Source: Aquabacter cavernae (GTDB lineage Bacteria > Pseudomonadota > Alphaproteobacteria > Rhizobiales > Xanthobacteraceae). From it: a DNA stretch of 64,000 nucleotides. The notes under the pieces are model-generated. The model was not told the DNA's origin and made no database searches. It saw only the letters and a program-made list of their open reading frames with translations. The translations under genes and the position numbers were made by a program. Shown here in pieces: positions 48,203 to 58,000 of the stretch (position 1 is the first letter of the stretch; each line of letters starts with the position of its first letter). The DNA is taken from positions 1 to 64,000 of the forward strand of contig NZ_RWKV01000008.1 in NCBI RefSeq assembly GCF_003993795.1. Direction: 5' to 3'.

Positions 48203-50320
48203 TCACTGGCCGGGCTGGACCGGTTTTTCCGTGACCCAGAAGGGGCGCCCCAGCGCAGTCCACTCTCCCGCTCCGGCGCCATCGTCCTCGACCGTCAATC
48301 GTGCCGTCTTGCCGGACAACCATGCCGCAGGCACCGACAAGTAATACCAGTGGTAGGGCTCCAGAAAGCGCGGTTCCAGGGCGGCAAGCAGTTCGGACCT
48401 GTCGCCTGCATTCCCGACGAGGCGGATCGTTTGCGATTTCGTATTGCTGGCCGACATGACCGGGACGACCAATTGTGCACCGGGCTGCGCTGACCAAGCA
48501 ATGTCGAGTATGATCTTGCCGGTGCCGGCGTCGGTGGGAGGGCGGGTCGTGAAACCGTCCGCATGCAGATTGGAGGACGGCGCCGCACGAGGAGCGGCAT
48601 CGCCGGAGAAGGTCGCCGCGAAGGTCGCCGGAATCGCAGGGCCTGGGACGGACCTTTCGCTGGAGACCTCGAACATCCGGCCTGCGTTCATCCGTTGTGC
48701 CAGGCGGCAATGAACCTGCCCATCCTGGCTGACATATTCGAACCAGCCGTTGAACGCCTGCCCCTCCGGCCAGCGCATCAGCACGCGGAACATGTTGTAG
48801 GGTTGGCCTTTATAGTGGCCGTACGAAAGGGCCCAACCGATCCTGTCGCCTTGGCTGTTTCGCGCCACCACCCAGCCACCCCTGCCGAACGTCTCCCATG
48901 GCAGCGTCCCGGCTCCCAGGATCGCGGTGGGTTCGGTCCTGTAGAGCGTGTTCACCACGCCCGCCGGGCAGGTCGTTTCGCCTTTAACGTCCGGCGGGGT
49001 GAATTGTGCGCGTCCTTGTTCGCTGAAGGGGCCGAGATGTGCCTCCCTCATGCCTTTCAGAATGCCGAGGAACTGCTGCTTGAACGGGTAGATGACATGG
49101 TTCAGCTCAGCATCGATCACGCTGGACTGCGCCGAGGTCGCGAACTGGTTCAGTATTTGATGCTTGTCCTCTATGAAGGAAGGCGCATACGAGGTGGCGA
49201 GCAAGCCATAAGCCAGTGGAATACCGCCGACCATGCTCAGCACACGGCCGCCAGGCAGTTGCCGGGCGACGATGATGAGAGCGGCAAGCACTGTCACCAA
49301 AGACCCGGTGGCGTATCGCGAAACCAGAAAATAATGGCTCGTGTCACCCCCGCCCCTGCCTAGGCCGACCGCGATCGCGGTGGCAAAGGAATAGGCCCCG
49401 AGGCCGAGCATCGCGCAGGAGATGTTGTCGAGAGGTTCACGCCGCACCCACACCTTCCAGAGTGCGAAGGCCGAAAAGCCCCCAATGATCAAGAATGCCC
49501 CGCAGCCGACGGCCATCGCACCCGATACGCCGAACTCGCGGAAGGCGGAGCCGGCATAGGCCGTGGCAAACCAGAATGTGCGAGCGGAAAGCGCGACTGC
49601 ACCGAGGCCTAGCTGCTGTGAGGTGCCCGTGAACGGCATGAAGTAAAATGCCGTACCGGCGGCGCCCGCCACGAAAACCAGCAACGCCCGCGGCAGGTCG
49701 CGTTTGAAGAGCAAGAGGAGGGCGGCAGCCGCGATAAAGGCCAGGGTGCCGCTGCCCATGCTGTAAATGCTCGACAGCGCGAGGGCGAAGCTCGCAAGCG
49801 CGAGGAGAACGGGCTGCCGGATGAAAGCGGCCGCGAGCATAAGGGCGATGCCGCTCAGATACAGCATCGGGAACTGCAACTGCGTCGGCCAGGACGTGTT
49901 CTCGATGGAACTCGGGGCAAGCATGGCGGCGGCGCACAGCAGGCCGACCGCAAGTCGGGCCGCCAGGCCCCGGCCCTGCGCCCAGAGCCAGCCGAGCCAG
50001 AATCCGGTTGCCGACAGCGCCGCCAGATTGAGCGCTTTCAGCAACGAGAGTCGGCCCTCGACCAGGTAGATGTCGGCCAGCATGCCGAGTTTGACCCAGC
50101 CCACCCGATGCTCATTATGCTTCTTATGGATGGCTTCGAGATAGGCCATCAGGCTGCCGTCCTGCCGCGCCTGCAGGGCCGAATCCATATAGGCCCAGCC
50201 ATCAGCATAGAGGATCGGATCGAGCGACCCGACTGCGATGTAAAGCGAAAGGGAGAATACAGCGAGAGCCAACACAAGGGCCATGCCGCCGAACGGTAGT
50301 CTCGCAAGCACGCTACGCAC
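48203..50320 (-). CDS. Polytopic membrane protein, GT-C glycosyltransferase-like
   Basis: 705 residues. About 10-12 hydrophobic segments fill residues 10-395, then a soluble domain of ~300 residues. The first exoplasmic loop has LDPILYADGWAYMDSAL, an acidic loop of the kind seen in GT-C enzymes (arabinosyl/mannosyl transferases), and later HKKHNEHRVGW. The soluble C-terminus has beta-rich segments and several cysteines (Cys in GETTCPAG, QVHCRLAQ). No family is recognised with certainty. Lower GC than neighbours to the left; it marks the start of accessory DNA. Confidence 0.5.
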   Translation of the reverse strand: MRSVLARLPFGGMALVLALAVFSLSLYIAVGSLDPILYADGWAYMDSALQARQDGSLMAYLEAIHKKHNEHRVGWVKLGMLADIYLVEGRLSLLKALNLAALSATGFWLGWLWAQGRGLAARLAVGLLCAAAMLAPSSIENTSWPTQLQFPMLYLSGIALMLAAAFIRQPVLLALASFALALSSIYSMGSGTLAFIAAAALLLLFKRDLPRALLVFVAGAAGTAFYFMPFTGTSQQLGLGAVALSARTFWFATAYAGSAFREFGVSGAMAVGCGAFLIIGGFSAFALWKVWVRREPLDNISCAMLGLGAYSFATAIAVGLGRGGGDTSHYFLVSRYATGSLVTVLAALIIVARQLPGGRVLSMVGGIPLAYGLLATSYAPSFIEDKHQILNQFATSAQSSVIDAELNHVIYPFKQQFLGILKGMREAHLGPFSEQGRAQFTPPDVKGETTCPAGVVNTLYRTEPTAILGAGTLPWETFGRGGWVVARNSQGDRIGWALSYGHYKGQPYNMFRVLMRWPEGQAFNGWFEYVSQDGQVHCRLAQRMNAGRMFEVSSERSVPGPAIPATFAATFSGDAAPRAAPSSNLHADGFTTRPPTDAGTGKIILDIAWSAQPGAQLVVPVMSASNTKSQTIRLVGNAGDRSELLAALEPRFLEPYHWYYLSVPAAWLSGKTARLTVEDDGAGAGEWTALGRPFWVTEKPVQPGQ

Positions 50321-50366
50321 CTTCCAGGCTCTCCACGCGATCTAAGTTTCGGCTTGCATAGGTATT

Positions 50367-50843
50367 CTATGCCGGAAAAGCAACTTCAGTGCAGGACGGC
50401 TTCAGTACAGGAAGGCCAATGGCGAGTGGTGTATCCGGCGCGTAGGCGATCTTCACCGAAGCGCTGTCGGCCTCTGCGGGCGCCCTCAGCTTTGCGATCT
50501 CGATGGCGAGCGCCTCGAGTTCGCTTAACGCCGTCTCGGGCATTTTCAGTAGCGCTAACGCAGCCTCTTCCGTCTCGATCTCCACGCGGACGCTCTCGGC
50601 GACCGCCAGCTTCCGTTCCATCTCCGCCAGCCGCTCGACGGCGTCGCGCGCATGCACCGCGGTATTCAGGCGCGCCAGGAGCGCGCGGGCTTCCCGTTCT
50701 TCCGTTTCCGCGGCCTCGATTTCCGCATGTGTCCGCGCCGCCGCCGCCGCGGCGGCATCGCGGTTCGCGAGCGCTTCCATGCGTCGGCGCTCGGCGTCAC
50801 TTAGGCTGTGGCCCCATAAATTTGCGTCCTCGTGGCGGCGCAT
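50367..50843 (-). pseudogene. Coiled-coil coding fragment fused to an inverted repeat
   Basis: 158 residues, nearly all helical: alanine- and glutamate-rich heptads (residues 20-115) such as AEIEAAETEEREARALLARL. It resembles a coiled-coil arm of an SMC/YhaN-type ATPase, but no ATP-binding motif is present. The first 14 residues are encoded by the 36-bp inverted repeat, so the reading frame begins inside that element. A remnant of a larger gene is the likeliest explanation; a small intact gene is possible. Confidence 0.4.
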
Positions 50844-50917
50844 CTCTTAAGCTCCGTAGGGCAGGAGCTTGAATCACGACAGCCACGAGGACGCAAATTT
50901 ATGGGGTCACAGCCTAA
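50801..50917. repeat. 36-bp inverted repeat, MITE-like
   Basis: 50801-50836 and 50882-50917 are inverted copies matching at 35 of 36 positions (TTAGGCTGTG and CGAGGACGCAAATTT blocks). They enclose a 45-base centre with its own 7-bp hairpin (AAGCTCC/GGAGCTT). No obvious target duplication flanks it. Likely a miniature transposon or a solo insertion-sequence remnant. Confidence 0.75.
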
Positions 50918-50985
50918 CCGAATGCGAGGGTGAGGGCTGCTCAGTCTGCCACGGATCGTGCGCCTGCGCCGATTAAGCGCTGTGC

Positions 50986-51864
50986 CTACTGCTGCCCGTG
51001 TCGCAAGGCCGAAAGGAAGGTCAGGAAAATGACGGCATAGAAGCGCATCAGAACCGGCATCAAAGCCGGCCCAGCCCGGTATCCGCCCCGGCCCGGTTCA
51101 CCGCATACGAGATCTTGCGCTTCCGCCAATTGCAGGACATTGGCGACGTGCGCGCGGGATACGGAGAACTGGCGCGCCAGCTGGGTGATAGATGCTGGTC
51201 CGCCATGGGCGACGAAGGACACCAGCGTGACGAGGCCCACATCCCGTTCCGCAATGCTTCGCAGTTCCGGGGCCGCCTCGAAGACACGGACGCCCTGCCT
51301 GAAGCATTCGGCCATCACATGCGTGCAGGGGCCGAAGAGGACATCATCCGGCAAAGCGATCGCCGCCGCAGCAGCCGGCGCGTCAACATGAGCAATGGCG
51401 GAGAACATTCCGTTCCAGCGCTCTCGATGAACCTGCAGCAGCGTCGCGCTCGGCATCAGACGCCGTTCGTTGCCGGGGGAGTGAGGGGCAGCCGTGAGTA
51501 GATGCTTGAAACGCAGGGCGGCGAGGAAGGCTGTGGCGCGCCCTGCACTGCACACATCGAGATCCACGACTTCGCGGCGCAGCCGCGCTCCGGTCATGCC
51601 CTTGCCGCCACTCTCATTGAAATGCAGATCCAGAATGAGCAGCACCGCCAGAAGCCGACCGCGATCATTCAGCAGCCGGTTGCGAAGCCAGTTGCTGTCG
51701 TAAAGGCGAACGGCGTTATCGGCTGCCGCACGAATGGCCGCCGGAAATCCGGGCGCCAGCATGAGATCGTCAATCGCTTTCGCGCCGAACACCCTGACGA
51801 TCGCTTCGGGGAAGGACGCGGCAGGCGCCAATGTCGTGCTTAAGGTCGAGGTCACCCCCTGCAT
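50986..51864 (-). CDS. Winged-helix regulator, unknown family
   Basis: 292 residues from the ATG at 51864. The C-terminal third has a clear helix-turn-helix, SITQLARQFSVSRAHVANVLQLAEAQDLV (about 231-259), of the MarR-like/winged type. The N-terminal two thirds are helical, with an earlier possible HTH around TGARLRREVVDLDVCSAGRATAFLAALRF. The family is not recognised. It is divergent from the autotransporter gene, sharing a 136-base intergenic region, so it may regulate that gene; this is inferred from position only. Confidence 0.6.
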   Translation of the reverse strand: MQGVTSTLSTTLAPAASFPEAIVRVFGAKAIDDLMLAPGFPAAIRAAADNAVRLYDSNWLRNRLLNDRGRLLAVLLILDLHFNESGGKGMTGARLRREVVDLDVCSAGRATAFLAALRFKHLLTAAPHSPGNERRLMPSATLLQVHRERWNGMFSAIAHVDAPAAAAAIALPDDVLFGPCTHVMAECFRQGVRVFEAAPELRSIAERDVGLVTLVSFVAHGGPASITQLARQFSVSRAHVANVLQLAEAQDLVCGEPGRGGYRAGPALMPVLMRFYAVIFLTFLSALRHGQQ

Positions 51865-52000
51865 GTGCAATCCGACGATTCCAATCTGTGGCGTTGCGTA
51901 TAGCACGGTGGGGCGCCAGCCTAGCCGGGAGATATTTCATTACCGACGTTGAGGAATGCGGGAAGATCCGGTGTTCCTCGGCTCCGACCGAGGCGCAGGT

Positions 52001-55000
52001 ATGGTTCGTCCGACGTTGTTCTCGCGGAAGCGCCCGACGGTCTCCGGCACGCTTCGGCTGTCGCTGCCGGTCCTCATGTCGTCGGTCGCCGTTTGTGCAT
52101 TGACCGACCCCGCCGCCGCCCAGACCCCCGCCCCGACCGCGCCGTCGATCGGCCCGATCATGTACAACTTTTCACCTTCACCTCCCGCCAGCAATGGCTT
52201 CAGCGGCCAGAACGCCCCGGTGAGTTGCGCCTACACGCCCTATGAAGGCACCCCCGGCAGTCCGTCCACCGCTGCCGGCGTGAACTTCCCGTATAGCCTG
52301 AGCTCCGGTGGCCCCTTCGACGCGACGCTGGTCGTCGCGGTCGTCACCGGCGGAGAGGGCGGCGCAGGGGGAAGCGGCGGCAGTTGCTATGGAGGTAGCC
52401 CCGGCGGCCCCGGCGGGATTGGGGACGCAGTCAGCATCGGGATCGATACGCCCGCGGGCAGCTACACTTTCAACTATTCCGGCATCGTCATGGTCTCCCA
52501 GGGCGGCCAGGGCGGCGATGGCGGCTCGACCTCGTCGTTGAGCTTTAAAGGCGGCGCCGGCGGCGATGGTGGCAATGGCGGCCCGGTTACCGTCACGATC
52601 ACCAACAACGTCACCCTGGCGACGGTGCTCCCCGATGCTTACGGCATCTGGGCGCAGAGCGTGGGCGGGCAGGGCGGCAATGGCGGCAACGAGAACAGTT
52701 CCATCAGCAGCGGCAATGGCGGAACGGCGGGGGCCGGCGGAACCGGCGGCACTGTAACAATCACCAGTTCCGCGAATGTGTCCTCGCAACAGGCGACCGC
52801 CATCTTTGCCCAGAGCATTGGTGGCAACGGCGGTGGCGGGGGTTCGACCGCTGGATGGTTCGGTGGAGTGAGCGGCGGCGGCGGCTATGGCGGCGACAGC
52901 GGGAATGTCGCGGTCACGCTCAATGGCCTGCCAAACCCTGACTGGTCAAACACTGCCGCGTCAAACGTCTCTCCTTATCTCGCGGACAGCATCACCGTCA
53001 GCACGGGCGGCAACGGGTCCTATGGCATCTACGCCCAGTCGGTTGGCGGGGGCGGGGGAAATGCGGGCGTCGCGGCCGGGCTCACCGCGCTGGGCGGGTC
53101 CGGTGGTCCGGCCAGCTATGGCGGGACTGTGTCCGTGGTAAGTTATGCCCAAATCTCAACCTCTGGCGCTTCCTCTCCAGGCATCTTCGCCCAATCGGTC
53201 GGCGGAGCGGGTGGCGCGGGCGGCATGGCGTTCGGCGGCGCCCCCGTGGCGATCGGCGGTTCTGGCGGCGAGGGCGGCGACGGCGACGGCGTAACGGTCG
53301 CGAATTACGGAACCATATGCACGGGCGGCAGCTGCAGCGGCGCCAGTCCACCTTCGGACAGCGCCGGCGGTGCCTTCGGCATTCTCGCCCAGTCCATCGG
53401 CGGCGGCGGCGGCGCGGGCGGGTTCGGCCTGTCGGCATCCGCCTCTCTGGTCGCGGGCACCGCCTTTACCGTTGGTGGCACTGGCGGCTCTGGCGGTGAC
53501 GGTGCCACCGTGTCCATCGTGAATACGGGCAGCATTACCACGCAAGAAATCAACTCCACCGCCATCCTGGCTCAATCCATCGGCGGTGGCGGCGGAACGG
53601 GTGGGGGTGCGGTGGCGATATCGCTGAGCCTGACGGCTGGCGCTTCGATCTCCCACGGCGGTTCGGGCGGCTCGGGCGGTGGCGCCGATGCGGTGACCGT
53701 GAACTGCACGAGCGGGGATGCCGGCGCAAACTACGGCGCCGCCTGCACCAACAGCGGAGCCCTGATGCTGGAGTGGTTCAGCCCCGGCACCATAAGCACC
53801 AACGGGACCGGCTCGGCGGGTATTGTTGCCCAGTCCATCGGTGGCGGCGGCGGGCATGGCGGCTATTCGGTCTCGCTGTCCGGCACGGAAGCCGCGGCCT
53901 TCTCCCTGGCGGTGGGGGGATCCGGCGGCACTGGCGGCAATGGCGGCAACGTCTTCGCGGGTACCGGCGGGGTCGGCATCGTCACGTCCGGCTCGGATTC
54001 GCCCGGCGTCGTGGCGCAGTCGATCGGCGGAGGCGGCGGCAATGCCGGGGCCAGCATCGCCGGCAGCATTTCGGAGGGCGCATCCGTCGCCCTGGCGCTT
54101 GGGACCACGGGCGGCTCCGGTGGCTATGGCTCTACGGCCGCAGCGGTCAACCAGGGCAGCACCATCACCACGACGGGGGATCGCTCGCCGGGCCTGCTCG
54201 CTCAATCCATCGGTGGCGGCGGCGGCAATGGCGGCGCAGCCATTTCGGCGGGCGCCAGCCAGGTGGCAGCAGTAAACCTCGCGCTCGGTGGTACGGGTGG
54301 CGACGGCGGCTCCGGCGGCTGGGCCTATGCGTATAACGATACGAATTCCGGTCCCGCCGGCCCCACCGACATCACCACGAGCGGCTACCAGTCCAGCGCC
54401 ATCGCCGTCCAATCCATCGGCGGCGGTGGCGGCAATGGCGGCTACACGACATCGCTCACCCTCTCGCTGGGGCCGGGTCTCGGCGCCAGCATCGGCGGGC
54501 TGGGCGGAAGCGGCAACTATTCCAACACCGTCTTCATCGAAAACGCGGGAGGCGCGCTCACCGCGTCCGGCGGTGGCGCGGCGATCATCCTCGGCCAGTC
54601 CATCGGTGGCGGCGGCGGCAATGGCGGCTTTGCCGCCAGCGGCAATGCCAGCCTCGGGGGCGCGGCCACCCTGGCCGTGGGCGGCAGCGGCGGCGCCGGT
54701 TCATCCGCGAACACGGTTTCAATAACCAATTACGGTGCCCTCGTGTCACCCGGCACGGTGTCGGGAAGCAAGAGTGGCGCTGCCATTTATGGCAATGCGC
54801 CCGGTATCCTTGGCCAGTCCATCGGCGGCGGCGGCGGTTCAGGCGGATTTGCGGTGGGCGGCTCGGTCTCGGGACAGGGCACCGCCAGCCTGGAAGTCGG
54901 CGGCTCCGGCGGCTCCGGCGGGGCGGGCGCCGCGGTCACCATCGACAACTATAATAGCATCACGCTGTTCGGTCCGCTGTCAGGCGGGATCGTCGCACAA

Positions 55001-58000
55001 TCCCTCGGTGGCGCGGGCGGCACCGGCGGCTTCGCGGTGGCCGAGGGCCTGTCATCAGGCGTCGGTGCCACGACGACCATCGGCGGCGGCGCGGGCAGTG
55101 GCGGCACGAGCGGCGCGGTGACCATCAACCAGGTGAACGGTGCCATCACCACCAGCGGCGATCAGTCTCCCGCCATCATCGCCCAGTCCATCGGCGGGTC
55201 GGGTGGCAGCGGCGGCTGGGATATCGCCGCGTCGCTGGCCAGTGGAGGAGCGGCGAGTGTGGGCCTCGGCGGCAGTGGCGGTTTTGGCGGCTTTGGCGGT
55301 CAGGTGACGGTCTCCGTGGATGGAGCCTTGTCCACCTATGGCCTGATTTCGCCGGGCATTCTGGCGCAGTCCATCGGCGGCTCCGGTGGCAGCGGCGGCT
55401 TCAGTGCCGGCGCGGCGGTCTCCGTGATCTTCGCGGCGGATATGAGCCTCGCCGGCAATGGCGGGACGGGTGGCGGCTCGGGGAGCGTGGCGGTCACCTC
55501 CAGTGCGCAAATCACCACCAATTTCGACCAGTCGATCGGCATCCTTGCCCAGTCGATCGGCGGCAATGGCGGCACCGGCGGCTTCGCCATCGGCGGGTCG
55601 GGCTCCACCGGGGGTGGCGATGCCAAGCTGTCGGTGGGGGGCTCGGCAACGCCCGGCGGCAGTGGCGGATCGGGCCAGGCGGCCGGGTCGGTCACCGTCA
55701 CCGCGGCCGACATCATCACCAGTGGTTATCTCTCGGCGGGCATTCTCGCCCAATCCATCGGCGGCGCCGGCGGCAATGGCGGGTCCAGCCGCGCCTTCAG
55801 CACCTCCGGCGTCAGCGACAGCACGGACGGCGCGGCGGCCAGCGTCGCCCTCGGCGGCAGCGGCGCCGCGGGCGGAAATGGCAGCTCTGTCAGCGTCACC
55901 CAGATCGGCACGATCTGGACCGGCTATAGCGGCGGCGTCAGCGACCAGTCGCCCGGCATCCTCGCGCAATCCATCGGCGGCTCGGGAGGCAATGGCGGCT
56001 CTGCGGATGCAAATGCCGCCTCGACCACAGCTTCAGTCGCCCTCGCCATCGGCGGGAGCGGCGCTGAGGGCGGGAACGGCGGCGGCGTAACCGTCTTGAG
56101 CAACCCGGCCGGTGGTGGAGGCATCACCACGACAGGCATGCACGCCTCCGCCATCGTCGCCCAATCCATTGGCGCGGGCGGCGGCAATGGCGGCTGGACG
56201 CAGGCCACCGGGTCCAGCAACGACTATGCGGCCGGAATTGCCATTGGCGGATTCGGTCTGGGCGGGGGCGGCGCCTGGGCGGTCAGCGTCACCAGCGGCG
56301 GCGCGCTGACGACCTCTGGCGCGCTGTCTTACGGCATCCTGGCCCAGTCCATCGGCGGGGGCGGCGGCAATGGCGGGGCGGCATCCAGCACCACCAGCGC
56401 CGGCCAGGGAGAGGAACTGCAAGGCGGCGTCACCTCCGTCGCCGGTGCCGGCGCGGGCCAGACCGCGAGCACTGTCAGCTCTGCCGTGTCCGGCACCTCC
56501 GGCTCCGGCCCGCAAAACGGCAGCAGCAATGCCGCAAACGGGATCGCGGCGGCCCTCACCATTGGTGGCTTTGCCGGACAGGGCGGCGCCGGGTGGAGCG
56601 TAAACGTTCAGAGCAACTCGTCCATCGCGACGACTGGAGACCAGTCCACGGGCATCTTCGCCCAGTCGGTGGGTGGCGGCGGCGGCAGCGGCGGATCGAG
56701 CAGCACCAATGCCAGCGGCAGTTCCTATGCGGCCTCCTTCAGCCTCGGCGGCGGCGGCAATTCCGGGGGCGCGGGTGGCGATGTCTCGGTGGGAGCCAAC
56801 AACTCCATCCAGACCACCGGCCTCCAGGCGGCGGGCATCTTTGCCCAGTCGGTGGGCGGCGGCGGCGGCTTCGGCGGATCATCCTCAAGCACCGCCTCCA
56901 GCGGCGGGCAGGCTGCGCTCGGCATGAGCATTGGCGGCAGCGGTGGCACTGGCGGAGCCGGCGGTACCGTCACCGTCATCTTGATGGCCTCCTCTATCAT
57001 CAATACGGTTGGTCCGAATGCGGCGGGGATTTTTGCCCAATCGGTCGGTGGCGGAGGGGGGGCGGGCGCATCCAGCAGCGCGGCCTCCAGCGCCCCCGGG
57101 GCATCCAGTTCCGGCGGCAGCACGTCCAGCGCCACAGGCAGCCTGTCCGGCTCGGCAAGCGGCTCCAGCACCTCTTCGGCGGCGGGGCAAAGTGGCGGCG
57201 AGTCCGGCGCGCAGTCCGGAACCAATGGCGGGTACTCGCTGGCCATGAGCCTTGGTGGCAGCGGCGGGACCGCCGGCGATGGGAGTACCGTCTGGATCAC
57301 CAACGAATATGGGATTTTCACGGGCTTTAGTCTCGCGAGCGGGACCAGGAGCCTCGTTCCCGCCGACAACTCGCCGGCCATCTTTGCCCAATCGGTGGGC
57401 GGCGGCGGCGGCAATGGCGGCGCGAGCACCACCAACAGCTCGGCTGGCGAATATAGTGGGTCCCTGGCTCTGGGTGGCAATGGCACTGCCGGTGGCGCGG
57501 GCGGCAGTGTCACGGTCAACACCATCGGCACCCTGCAGACGACGGGTGTCAACTCCGCCGGCGTTTTCGCCCAGTCGGTGGGCAATGGTGGCGGCAATGG
57601 CGGATCCTCCACCACGACCTCCTCCTCAGGCGGCGCCCTTTCCCTAGCGCTCGGCCTCGGCGGCAGCTCGTCGGGCGGCGGGGGCGGCGGAGCGGTGAGT
57701 GTCACCGTAAATACGTCCGGCGCGTTCCAGAACGATCCGGGCATCAGCACGCAGGGCTTCAATTCCCATGGCATCTTCGCCCAGTCGGTGGGCGGCGGCG
57801 GCGGCTCCGGCGGCGTTCTCGTTTCGGCGGCGACAGGGCCAAGCAGCACTGGCGGGAGTGGCAGCAGCAGCAGCTCGGCTTCGAGCACCTCGACCTCCGC
57901 TTCCACCACTGACGGCGTCGCTCTGGCGCTGGGGCTGGGCGGATCGGGGAGCGCGGGTGGGGCCGGCGGCACGGTGCAGGTCACCTCGAACGCGCAGATC

